This document shows positions 25,090 to 34,300 of a stretch of 64,000 nucleotides of DNA, piece by piece. The notes beneath the pieces were generated by a model, which was not told where the DNA came from, searched no databases, and was given only the letters and a program-made list of their open reading frames with translations. The stretch is from assembly GCA_052400665.1 (NCBI GenBank), contig JBQTGK010000002.1, one strand, 5' to 3'. The translations under genes and the position numbers were made by a program. This stretch comes from JBQTGK01 sp052400665 (GTDB lineage: Bacteria; Bacteroidota; Bacteroidia; Bacteroidales; Marinifilaceae). Numbering within the stretch: the first letter of the stretch is position 1; every line of letters starts with the position of its first letter.

Positions 25090-26628
25090 ATGATAAAACC
25101 CGGTATAAAAATTGGAATTGTTCTTACCCTGATACTTGTGCTTCCATCTTTGTTTTTTACGACTTACGAAATTAGTAATTTAAATAAAAATGAAGCTGTT
25201 ATCGATTCTATTTATTCCGGACAGTTAGAATCTATATTATTTTCTATTAATCAATATTCCGATGATGTACTTAGTGGTTGGGCTAATCAGGTAGAACGTG
25301 AGAATAGCGATATCGAAAATATTTTGATTAAAAACTATTCGCTTGATGCTGTTTCTATTGTCGATACTTCTGGTTTTTTATTGCAGACCAAAGAAAAAAT
25401 TCCTGAAGATAGTCTTTCTAAAATCACAACAAAATTAGAGTACGATTTTACAAGTAATTTAAAGAAAGTAGAACTTTTACAACGATACATAAAAAGTGGA
25501 TATCGTAAAATTGAAAATTTACCAACTACATTTAAGCGTAAAAGTCTTTTTGCCTTTGCCCATTCAAGCGATTCGGCTAAGGTAAAAACAGTTCTTTTTT
25601 TAATAGATACAGAGAAGTTTATAAAAGAGAATCTGGGGCCAAAAATTCAATCGGTTGCTAAGGATCGTTTTTATATTTCGGTGTTTAGGGAAAATAGTTC
25701 GCAGGAAGTTTACTTTAATACTTTTCAGGATGTTGAGGATAAAAATATCAAGCAAAAAAAAGAAATTTGGCTTTTGCCTGAATTTGATTTGGGCATTCAG
25801 ATGAAAGGAAATACCATTGAAAATTTGGTTCGTAACAGAACAAGAACCAATATTATTCTTTTAATTGCTATGGATATAATTTTACTTTTAGCTGCCTGGT
25901 TTGTATTTAAAAATATAAGAAAGCAAATTCGATTAAATCAGTTAAAAACTGATTTTATTTCCAATGTTTCGCACGAAATTAGAACGCCACTGGCTTTAAT
26001 AAATATGTATTCCGAAACTTTGGAAATGGATAGGCTAAGAAGCGAAGAAAAGAAAAAAGAATACTATAAAGTGATTAATACTGAAGCTAACCGATTGTCG
26101 AGAATGGTTAATAATATTCTTAATTTTAATAAGATTGAAAGTGGTAGAAGAGAATATCATTTTACAAATTGTAATTTAAATGAGGAAATTGAAAATCTGA
26201 TTTTTAATTATAGGCAACATCTCGATAAGAATGGTTTTGAAATTAATTTGTTGAAAAATGAATCTTTACAATTGATAAGTGCCGATTGGGAAGCCGTTTC
26301 TGAAGCAATAATTAATTTAATTGATAATGCTATAAAGTACAGTACAGATGTGAAAAAAATTGAAATTCGGACTTTTACAGATGGCAATTTTGCTGGTATA
26401 GATGTGATTGATTATGGTATAGGAATTGAAAAAAAAGATCAGAAACTGGTATTCGATAAATTTTTTAGAGTAACAAGTGGTAATTTGGCACATAAAGCAA
26501 AAGGTTCGGGTATTGGTTTAAGCATAGTAAAACATATAATGGATGCCCATCAGGGAAAAATTAAACTGGATAGTACCGTAGGAAAAGGATCTTGCTTTAC
26601 TTTGTATTTTCCAATTAACAGAAGCTAA
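25090..26628 (+). CDS. Membrane sensor histidine kinase
   Basis: 512 aa. TM1 (about 7-25), a periplasmic sensor region of about 225 residues without a recognisable domain, and TM2 (about 254-273) are followed directly by HisKA with H295 (FISNVSHEIRTPLALI) and no clear HAMP. HATPase_c follows (DNAIKYSTD, DYGIGIE, GSGIGLSIV). It is 12 bases upstream of an OmpR-type response regulator, its certain partner. The stimulus is unknown. Position after the ars operon does not imply arsenic sensing because a terminator and separate promoter lie between. Confidence 0.93.
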   Translation: MIKPGIKIGIVLTLILVLPSLFFTTYEISNLNKNEAVIDSIYSGQLESILFSINQYSDDVLSGWANQVERENSDIENILIKNYSLDAVSIVDTSGFLLQTKEKIPEDSLSKITTKLEYDFTSNLKKVELLQRYIKSGYRKIENLPTTFKRKSLFAFAHSSDSAKVKTVLFLIDTEKFIKENLGPKIQSVAKDRFYISVFRENSSQEVYFNTFQDVEDKNIKQKKEIWLLPEFDLGIQMKGNTIENLVRNRTRTNIILLIAMDIILLLAAWFVFKNIRKQIRLNQLKTDFISNVSHEIRTPLALINMYSETLEMDRLRSEEKKKEYYKVINTEANRLSRMVNNILNFNKIESGRREYHFTNCNLNEEIENLIFNYRQHLDKNGFEINLLKNESLQLISADWEAVSEAIINLIDNAIKYSTDVKKIEIRTFTDGNFAGIDVIDYGIGIEKKDQKLVFDKFFRVTSGNLAHKAKGSGIGLSIVKHIMDAHQGKIKLDSTVGKGSCFTLYFPINRS

Positions 26629-26640
26629 AACAGATTAAAA

Positions 26641-27330
26641 ATGTATTCGATATTAATTGTAGAGGATGAACCTGGAATGCTAATGGGTTTGAAAGATAAT
26701 CTGGAATTTGAATCTTATCAGGTAGATACGGCCGAAGATGGAGAAATTGGTCTGCAGAAAATTATCAATAACAAGTATAATTTAGTCTTGTTGGATGTGA
26801 TGCTGCCTAAAATATCTGGTTTCGATATCTGTAAAAAGGCGAGAGCCAAGGGAATTCAAACACCTGTTATTTTATTAACGGCTAAAGGTGAAGAAATTGA
26901 TAAGGTTTTGGGTTTAGAACTGGGTGCTGACGATTATATTACAAAACCTTTTAGCTTAAGAGAATTATTGGCAAGAATTCGTGCTGTTTTGCGTAGAACT
27001 CAATCTCCTGCAGTTAATCAGGAGCTTAAAAAAATAAATATAGGTCGTTTACAAATCGATTTTAATTCTTTTGAAGGAACAGTTAATGGTGATGATGTAA
27101 AAATGTCGAGCAAAGAAGTCGATATTCTTCACTATTTGTGGGATAATCGCAATAAAACCCTTAGTCGCGATGATTTATTGGATAAGGTTTGGGGAATGGA
27201 ATATCAGCCAACATCGCGTACCATTGATAATTTTATATTAAAACTAAGGCAAAAAATAGAAGATGATCCTAATCATGCTAAAATAATTTTAACAGTTCAT
27301 GGAGTGGGATACAGGCTTGTAAGTAATTAA
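26641..27330 (+). CDS. OmpR/PhoB-type response regulator
   Basis: 229 aa. The receiver domain (about 1-118) has D9/E10, phospho-acceptor D52 (LVLLDVMLPKISG), the T of LLTAKG and K of KPFSLRELLARI. A winged-helix DNA-binding domain (about 130-228) has the recognition region TSRTIDNFILKLRQK and the VHGVGYRL wing. It is partnered with the kinase just upstream. Its last 156 bases and the following intergenic DNA have been tandemly duplicated downstream (see the repeat entry). Targets could include the downstream exported proteins, but no binding repeats were identified. Confidence 0.95.
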   Translation: MYSILIVEDEPGMLMGLKDNLEFESYQVDTAEDGEIGLQKIINNKYNLVLLDVMLPKISGFDICKKARAKGIQTPVILLTAKGEEIDKVLGLELGADDYITKPFSLRELLARIRAVLRRTQSPAVNQELKKINIGRLQIDFNSFEGTVNGDDVKMSSKEVDILHYLWDNRNKTLSRDDLLDKVWGMEYQPTSRTIDNFILKLRQKIEDDPNHAKIILTVHGVGYRLVSN

Positions 27331-27580
27331 TAATTAGAAATTAATAATGAAAAATTGATAGTTTTAAACGTTAACCTTTTTACTTTAAGCTTATCTCCAT
27401 GACATTTATTGGATAAGGTTTGAGGAACGGAATATCAGCCAACACCTCGCACCATAGATAATTTTAACAGTTCATGGAGTGGGGTGTAAACTTGTAAATA
27501 ATTGATAATTAAAAATTATATCTTTAAACTTTATCCTTTTTTACTTTAAATTTATCTTCATGACAATTTATGACAATTGC
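27175..27580 (+). repeat. Decayed tandem duplication of response-regulator 3' end
   Basis: Unit A (27175-27405, 231 bases) holds the last part of the response-regulator gene plus its downstream spacer. Unit B (about 27406-27580) repeats it with point differences. Unit B lacks 56 bases, and the deletion is bounded in unit A by two copies of ATAATTTTA (27227-27235 and 27283-27291), which points to slippage between short direct repeats. This explains most of the 389-base gap 27331-27719; the rest shows nothing recognisable. Confidence 0.88.
27406..27510 (+). pseudogene. Response-regulator C-terminal fragment
   Basis: This stretch resembles the codons for the last 50 or so residues of the upstream response regulator, such as those for LDKVWGMEYQPT. 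It has substitutions, including a TGA for the tryptophan codon of KVWG, and the internal 56-base deletion, so it cannot be translated. It is a relic of tandem duplication rather than a gene. Confidence 0.85.
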
Positions 27581-27719
27581 TGATTTTGCTATGACACAAA
27601 TGATGTTTAGTCGCCCTAATTTTACAGTAGAAATTTAAGATTAGAAAAGAACAGAAGGCGCGCGATTCTGTTCATCTAAAAAAATTTCTGCCGAAATATA
27701 AATCATAAAAATTAGGGGC

Positions 27720-28085
27720 ATGAAAAGTATAAAAATAGCAGTAGTAGTTTTAGCAGCTTTGTTAATTACAAATTTAGGAATGGCGATTACGCCCGATACA
27801 TTAAAAATAGAAAAAGAAAGCATACTTGCTTTAAAAAAAATAAAAAGAGCTGCCAGTAGAACCAGTTTTGTAGATTTTCTTCGCGATGGAGAATCGGAAT
27901 TAATAGTTTTAAGATGTACCATTAACGAAAATAATGAAGTTAAAGTGAGTAAAGTAATTGGTTTTAATGAAGAATTAATGGAAGCTGTTCGTGAAAATAT
28001 GAGTAAAAAACATATTAAAGTAAACGAAGCACTTATTGGAAAAGAACTTGCTTTACGATTAAATTTTACTAAACGCGAAAAATAG
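27720..28085 (+). CDS. Small exported protein of unknown function
   Basis: 121 aa with a signal peptide (hydrophobic 6-19, likely cleavage after GMA). The mature part is about 100 residues, mixed alpha/beta, with the segment ESELIVLRCTINENNEVKVSKVIG, which loosely recalls the strands of TonB C-terminal-like periplasmic modules, but this is not a firm match. No cysteines suggest lipidation. It precedes the two GH2-like binding proteins by 24 bases in the same direction, so it may be part of the same transcript, possibly as target of the upstream two-component pair. Confidence 0.7.
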   Translation: MKSIKIAVVVLAALLITNLGMAITPDTLKIEKESILALKKIKRAASRTSFVDFLRDGESELIVLRCTINENNEVKVSKVIGFNEELMEAVRENMSKKHIKVNEALIGKELALRLNFTKREK

Positions 28086-28109
28086 TAAGCATTAAAATTT
28101 GAATTGTAT

Positions 28110-29186
28110 ATGAGCACAAGAACTTACATATTATCAGGTTTAAAAATTATAATACTTACACTTGTATTAGGATTACAAGCGGGTAGTGCTTCGTCCGAAA
28201 ATTTACGAAGTCTTGTTAATTTAAAAGGATATTGGAAATTTTCAGTTGGAGATGATCCTGCCCGCGCTAAGCCTAATTTTAATGATAGCAAATGGGAAAA
28301 AATTTTTGTTCCTCAAAGTTGGGAACATGGCGGATTTGAAGGATACAACGGATATGCCTGGTATCGTAAACATTTTACATTATCGATACCAAATAATCTT
28401 GATTTTGTGTATTTATATGTTGGATATATCGACGATGCCGATGAGGTGTATGTTAATGGACAATTAGTAGGAACTACGGGACAATTCCCGCCAAAAGCAG
28501 AAACAGCTTATGATATTCCGAGAATGTATCCGGTGCCAAGTTATATTTTAAATTCTAATGGAGATAATATTATTGCCATTCGTGTTTTCGACGATTTTCA
28601 TGAAGGGGGAATTATTAATGGTAATATTGAAATTGCATACGATTTAGATCAGAAAAGAATGAATCTTGATTTAAGTGGATACTGGAATTTTGAAAGTTCC
28701 ATAGAGGTAGATTCAGCTAATAAATCGGTGATTACAAGTAAGCTGGGGAAAATATTTGTTCCGGGATTTTGGGAAGCTCGCGGATATAATAATTACAATG
28801 GGAAAGCTGTTTATTCAAAGGAATTTAAATATCCATTCGATTTAAACAGAAACGATCAGGTTTTATTTATGGGTGTAATTGATGATGTGGACGAGGTATA
28901 TTTAAATGGGCAGAAAATTGGAAGTGTTCGCGATATGAAAAGAAAACGATTTTCTTATGCGGGTAATCATTTAACACTTAGGGCCTACGAAATTCCTGAT
29001 AATCTTCTTAAGCATAATAGTATAAATAGTATAGAGGTAATTGTTGAAGATTTCTCTGGTCCAGGAGGAATTTATAAGGGACCTATTGGAATTATTGGAG
29101 AAAATGAGGCGATGTCTATTAGTAAGAAAAGCTTTAAAGATACACGAAGTCCATTTCAGAAACTTATTGATTATTGGTTCGATTAA
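28110..29186 (+). CDS. Exported protein with two GH2-type sugar-binding domains, copy 1
   Basis: The start at ATG 28110 is preferred over a TTG six bases earlier; 358 aa with a signal peptide (to about residue 29). Two copies of the galactose-binding-like jelly roll seen at the N-terminus of family 2 glycoside hydrolases follow (about 33-180 and 188-340). Each has L.GYW.F, a VP.SWE..G motif, a WYR/YSKEF strand and an IDD.DEVY.NG turn. No catalytic TIM barrel is present, so it is unlikely to be an active hydrolase by itself. It is followed by a paralogue after three bases. A role in binding carbohydrate in the periplasm or at the surface is inferred. Confidence 0.8.
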   Translation: MSTRTYILSGLKIIILTLVLGLQAGSASSENLRSLVNLKGYWKFSVGDDPARAKPNFNDSKWEKIFVPQSWEHGGFEGYNGYAWYRKHFTLSIPNNLDFVYLYVGYIDDADEVYVNGQLVGTTGQFPPKAETAYDIPRMYPVPSYILNSNGDNIIAIRVFDDFHEGGIINGNIEIAYDLDQKRMNLDLSGYWNFESSIEVDSANKSVITSKLGKIFVPGFWEARGYNNYNGKAVYSKEFKYPFDLNRNDQVLFMGVIDDVDEVYLNGQKIGSVRDMKRKRFSYAGNHLTLRAYEIPDNLLKHNSINSIEVIVEDFSGPGGIYKGPIGIIGENEAMSISKKSFKDTRSPFQKLIDYWFD

Positions 29187-29189
29187 ATT

Positions 29190-30218
29190 ATGTGGAGAAA
29201 TTACGATATAAAGAAATCTGTAAAGAGTGTAATTCTGTTGCTGCTTGTTTTTGTAGGAATAGCGATGAATACAAGTGCGCAGGAATTTAAGAAAGTTGTA
29301 GATTTAAATCAGCGATGGAAGTTTTCGGTAGGGGATAATAGCGAGTGGGCTTCTCCAAATTTCGATGATTCAAATTGGGAGCGCATAAATGTTCCTTCTT
29401 CGTGGGAAAATCAAGGGTTTTATGGATATGATGGCTATGCCTGGTACAGAACTAATTTTTTGAGTGTTGATATTCCACTAGATCAGTCTTTGTATCTTAA
29501 CTTAGGAAATATAGATGATGTTGATGAGGTTTTTGTAAACGGACAAAGAATTGGGCAAACGGGAAGTTTTCCCCCGAGGTTCAGTACTGCTTATACTTCC
29601 AATAGGTTGTATCATCTGCCAGCTAAATTCATTAAAAAAAGAAATACAATTGCGGTTCGTGTTTACGACGATGTTGGCGAGGGGGGTATTATTAGTGGCG
29701 ATATTTCCTTAATGATAGATAGGGATGCAATTCCTGTGGATATTGATTTACAGGGAAACTGGAAGTTTAAAACCGGGAAATATGCTCATGAAAATATCGC
29801 TCAGATGGAAAATTGGGATGATATTATTGTTCCGGGATACTGGGAAAATCAGGGATATAAAAATTACAATGGCTATGCATGTTATGCTCTCGAATTTAGT
29901 TTGGAAAAGGAAGTGTTAAAAGAACGAATGGTGTTGGTATTGGGAAAAATAGACGATATCGATCAGGTTTATGTAAATGGAGTTTTAGTAGGTCAGTCTG
30001 GAGAATTTACAGAACAAACTGTTCGTGAAAGATCAGAAAGTTACAAGCAAATGCGAGGCTATTACTTGCCTGTAAACTTACTTCGCAGCAATGAAAAAAA
30101 TAGAATTATTGTTCGGGTATTCGATATGATGGAAGGTGGTGGAATTTATACCGGATCGGTTGGCCTTCTTTCGCAGGATAATTACATAAAATATTGGAAT
30201 GCTAGAAGAAAAAGATAA
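29190..30218 (+). CDS. Exported protein with two GH2-type sugar-binding domains, copy 2
   Basis: 342 aa with a signal peptide (hydrophobic 13-28, cleavage near TSAQ). Same layout as the preceding gene: repeat 1 (about 34-185: RWKFSVGD, VPSSWENQGFYGYDGYAWYR, IDDVDEVFVNG) and repeat 2 (about 188-330: NWKFKTG, VPGYWENQGYKNYNGYACY, IDDIDQVYVNG). Four related modules thus lie in tandem across two genes. No GH2 catalytic acid/nucleophile region exists. The 3-base gap to copy 1 says they are co-transcribed and may form a heteromer. The substrate and cellular position are unknown; the sugar-binding fold is the only supported statement. Confidence 0.8.
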   Translation: MWRNYDIKKSVKSVILLLLVFVGIAMNTSAQEFKKVVDLNQRWKFSVGDNSEWASPNFDDSNWERINVPSSWENQGFYGYDGYAWYRTNFLSVDIPLDQSLYLNLGNIDDVDEVFVNGQRIGQTGSFPPRFSTAYTSNRLYHLPAKFIKKRNTIAVRVYDDVGEGGIISGDISLMIDRDAIPVDIDLQGNWKFKTGKYAHENIAQMENWDDIIVPGYWENQGYKNYNGYACYALEFSLEKEVLKERMVLVLGKIDDIDQVYVNGVLVGQSGEFTEQTVRERSESYKQMRGYYLPVNLLRSNEKNRIIVRVFDMMEGGGIYTGSVGLLSQDNYIKYWNARRKR

Positions 30219-30542
30219 AGTCAATTTTCAAAAGTTTAGATCTCAAATTTCAATGTAAAAAAAGGAAAAAGGTGAAAATTTGTTTTTTTTACAAACCATG
30301 CTTCTGCAAATTTATAATTTGCAGCTAAGTAGTTCAGGATAGTGTCGGATTTTTAATCCGTAAGTAAAGGGATCTATAAAAAACAAGCTTATTTAGTTTC
30401 CTAATCTGTTAATACCATTCACATTTCATATCCTTACAACAGCTAAGAGTGAATCATTCACTGTATAAAATATTTTTACATATAATTCTTTATTTAAATC
30501 TTATTCTGCTGAGAATTAAGTAAGCAACATCTAATAAAATGT
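30219..30542. other. Intergenic region with two small inverted repeats
   Basis: The 370-base gap before the TIM-barrel gene holds a perfect 8-bp inverted repeat CTGCAAAT / ATTTGCAG (30304-30324) and a 6-bp one CGGATT / AATCCG (30346-30360). Neither has a following T tract, so they are weak as terminators. No coding potential is seen. Confidence 0.4.
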
Positions 30543-30550
30543 TACTTTTG
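30543..30550 (+). promoter_or_regulatory. Candidate -7 element of the TIM-barrel gene
   Basis: TACTTTTG matches TAnnTTTG, 39 bases before the ATG. It sits beside a small inverted repeat (AACAT / ATGTT, about 30527-30543). Confidence 0.4.
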
Positions 30551-30588
30551 TTGTACAAATACAAACACACAAACATTTAACAAATAAG

Positions 30589-31263
30589 ATGAGTATAGAT
30601 TTTATATTTATGTTGACAAGGAATGATCAGACAGTAACTGATGCTAGGAAGTATGTTAAGGAGATTGCTCAAGAAGGAGTAAAACATATTGGTTTTAAAG
30701 ACATTGGTTTGCCTATTAGTGAATTAAAAAATCTTGCCAACGATTTAAGAAAAGAAGATGTTAAGATTTATTTAGAAGTGGTGAGTCTCGATGTTGAGAG
30801 TGAAAAACAATCGGCACAAATAGCCATGGATTTAAATGTAGATTATTTGCTGGGCGGCACAAGACCCGATATTATTGCCCCTTTGGTAAAAAATCATGCT
30901 TTAAAATATTATCCTTTTGTAGGCATTGTAGAAGACCATCCAAGCATTTTAAAAGGAAGCATTTCTGAAATTACTGCCAATGCCAGACAGGTGGCTGCTA
31001 TCGATGGAGTAGATGGTTTAGATTTATTAGCCTATCGTTTTGTGGGTGAGGATGTTCCTTTGTTAATTCGGGAGGTTTGTAAAACATCTGCTAAGCCTGT
31101 TATTGTAGCAGGAAGCATCGACCAAAAAGAAAGGATAGATGTTGTAAAAACTACTGGCGCTGCGGGTTTTACAGTCGGAACTGCCGCATTTGGAATGGAG
31201 TTTCCTTCAAAAAAAACAGGAATTTCGGGTCAGGTAGAAAGCATATTAGAAATGAGCAGGTAG
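30589..31263 (+). CDS. TIM-barrel protein of unknown function
   Basis: 224 aa. Repeating beta/alpha units (IGFKDIGLP, KIYLEVVS, VDYLLGGTRPD, YYPFVGIVEDHP, GVDGLDLLAYR, KPVIVAGSI, GAAGFTVGTAAF) give a (beta/alpha)8 barrel. The late GSI and GTAAFG loops look like a phosphate-binding site of the ribulose-phosphate-binding superfamily (HisA/TrpF/KGPDC-like). No family-specific catalytic set is certain. It is a single-gene transcript between its own promoter and a strong bidirectional terminator. The fold is well supported; the reaction is not. Confidence 0.75.
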   Translation: MSIDFIFMLTRNDQTVTDARKYVKEIAQEGVKHIGFKDIGLPISELKNLANDLRKEDVKIYLEVVSLDVESEKQSAQIAMDLNVDYLLGGTRPDIIAPLVKNHALKYYPFVGIVEDHPSILKGSISEITANARQVAAIDGVDGLDLLAYRFVGEDVPLLIREVCKTSAKPVIVAGSIDQKERIDVVKTTGAAGFTVGTAAFGMEFPSKKTGISGQVESILEMSR

Positions 31264-31302
31264 TTTATTGTTAATTGCTGCTAAGCATTCAAAATTAGTT
31301 AT

Positions 31303-31336
31303 AAAAAAAACCGCTGAGTTAAACTCAGCGGTTTTT
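31303..31336. terminator. Bidirectional intrinsic terminator
   Basis: A near-perfect 14-bp stem AAAACCGCTGAGTT / AACTCAGCGGTTTT separated by one base, with A run left and T run right. It lies between the TIM-barrel gene and the convergent tricorn-like gene. Confidence 0.9.
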
Positions 31337-31354
31337 GTATTGTAAATTGTGCTT

Positions 31355-34300
31355 TTATTTACACTCTTCCTGTAAAGCCTTAACTGCAGCTTCCAATTGC
31401 TCATCGATACCATTATCAATTTTTCCAGGCATATTTTTCACCTGAATTTCTGGTACCGTTTCGTTGTTTTCCAGCCATTCGCCAGCTTTATTTTTTGCAC
31501 TTACCGGAATCGATCCCCAAAGAACTCTTCCGTTTTGTAACATTTCCCAGCCTGCATAACTGCAAGTTCCCGGAACGGGCATTCCAATTAGCTTGCCAAT
31601 TCCCAAATCCTGATAAGCACAAGAGAAACAGTGTCCGTCGCTGTAATTGGCTTCGTTAATCATGGCAACCGAAGGTTTTGTCCACCTGTATCCAGGTTCG
31701 TAGCCAATTGTTCTGTCTTCAATGGCATATTCCATAAAAGTTTCACCAGTTAAAAACATGGTAATATCACCTACCAAATCGCCACCACCATTAAAACGTG
31801 TATCTATAATAATACCATCCCGGTCGTAATATTTACCCATTACTTTTTCGTAAGTATTACGGTAGGCACCATCGTTCATTCCCGGAATATGAACGTATGC
31901 CAATTTGCCATTGCTTAATTTATCTACTTCTTTTTCGTTTATTTTTACCCATCGCTTGTAAAGTAAAGCACTTTCCGTTCTATTCGAAATTGGTTTAATG
32001 GTAATATTCTGATATTTTTTACTTGCCGGATCGAAAATGCGAAGTGCAGTAAATTTTCCTTCTTTTCGGTTCAGGAATTTTGCGTAATCAACATCATTAC
32101 CAATTTTGATACCATCGATTTGCTCGATAATCATTCCTTTCGAAACCTTTATTTTATTTTTATCTAGAGGGCCATTTTTTATAATACCAGCAATTTTAAT
32201 TCCTTCGCCCATGTAATTGTAATCGATAAAAATACCCAGCGATGCAGTTTTGTCGCCATTGGCCATTCCTCCGTAATAACGAGCCCCACAGTGCGAAACG
32301 TTTAGTTCACCCAACATTTCCGATAGTAATTGTGAAAACTCAAAGTCATTGCTGATCGATTGTAGTTTGGCTTCATAATTTTCTCTTAATGCGTCCCAAT
32401 CTGCTCCGTGATAATTCGAAATGTAGAACATACTTTTATTACGTCTCCAAACATGATCGAACATTTGCTGGCGTTCAGCAGCTACATCCAAAGTCATTTC
32501 GCTATTAACAGAAATAGGCTTGGTCGATTTAGCTGCTAAATCAACGGTAGATATTGTGCCATCCGATAAAAGGAATAATTTTTTCATCTTTTTGTCCCAC
32601 ATTAAGCTACCACCGTCAGATCCTAATTTGATCAACATTTTGGTTTCCTTGGTACGTAATTTAGTGCTCCATAAATTGTATCCTTTGTCGAACTTAGCCA
32701 AATAGTAAAGTGTTTCGCCATCTTTTGAAAGAACCGCATCGCTTAATTTCGATGAATGAAGAGTCAATCGTTTTTTACGATCTTTCATACCATCCCAGTC
32801 GAAAGTTAAGGTGCTGTCTTTTTCTACATTTTTCTTTTTGTTCTTTTTCTTCGATTTTTTCTTGTCTTTATCGGCATCTTTTTTCGCTTTTTCTTTCGCC
32901 TCTTTCTCTTTTTTCTCAATTTCTTTAAGTAAAGCATATTCATCTTTGCTCATATTGAAACGATCCCATCCATCTTTGGTGAAAAATAGGGTATAAACAT
33001 CCATTTGGCGCGAACCACTGTTGGCATAAGAACGTAATCCATCGCGGTCGCTAAACCACAACATTTGCTTGCCATCGTTTACCCAAATTGGAGCAGTATC
33101 GCCATAACCACTTTCGGTAAGGTTAATCATTTTCTGTTTGCCATCGGCAGCAATTAGCACTGCTTCGCTGTTGGCTAAAACAGGAGAATATTCAACCAAT
33201 AGCCACTTACTGTCGGGGCTCCACGAAAAATACTGATCGCCTTCGCCCATATAGAATAGTTGATCTCCATTCATAATGGTGCGGATATTTTTGTTCTCCA
33301 GATTATAAATTTTTAATGAGCGTTTATTTTCGATAAAGGCAATTTCTTTTCCATTGGGCGAGAATTTTGGTTGATAGTTTCCATTCTCGTTTACAATTAG
33401 TGGTTCTTCCTTTAAAAGGGTAGAGGCGTAGAAATAGGGTTCTGTATCACTAACCTTCTGGCTTTTATAAATACCCCATTTAGTATTTCTTTCGCTGGCA
33501 TAAATAATACTTTTACCATCGGGCGAGAAGCTCACAAAGCGTTCCTGTGCAGGAGTTGTTGTAATGCGCTTGGTCATCTTACCTTCAACCGACGAAACAA
33601 ACACTTCGCCACGAACAATGTAGGCAACTTCTTTTCCATTGGGCGAAACAGCCATTTCTTTTACATTTCCTTTTACCGGGATAATTTGTTCGTTGTTACT
33701 TTTATCTTCGGTAGTAATATTTACCGATACTTTTTGTTGATTTCCATTGCTCATGGTAAATAACTCGCCATTATGAGTATAGCATAAAGTACCATTGTTT
33801 GCCATGCTTAAATAGCGAACCGGATGCATTTCGAACTTGGTAATTTGTTTTTTATTTGCCGGATTTTCCAACTCTAGTTTGTGAACATTAAAACAACCGC
33901 TTTCCTCGCTTAGGTAGTAAATACTTTTTTCATCTTTACTGTAAACAGGATTTCGGTCTTCTCCCTTAAAACTGGTTATCATTTTATGGATATTGCTTTT
34001 TTTGTTATAAAGCCAAATGTCGCGTGTAATAGCAGAGGTATGATGTTTACGAAATTCGTTTTCACCACCTTTTTTATCATGATAAATCATCTGCTGTCCG
34101 TCTTTGCTTACCTGTACATCTTCGGCAGGAATGGTCCAAACCTGATTCACACGTCCGCCTTTTGCAGCAACCTCGTACAATTCGGGTTGTGATTTTGTAG
34201 GGTATTGACGGTGATTTATGGCATCTAGTCTTTGAGCGCCAAATATTACATTCTTGTCGTCCGAACTAAAGGTATAGGGATATTCATTAGTTGAATGATA

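Noticed and set aside
27641..28117. 158-codon minus-strand frame opposite the small exported protein
   Set aside because: The plus-strand frame has a proper signal peptide and start; this one is a shadow with Ser/Phe/Leu-rich composition.
32811..32996. Phe/Ser-rich open frame on the plus strand inside the tricorn gene
   Set aside because: It is the reverse complement of the lysine-rich linker of the real minus-strand gene; low-complexity shadow.
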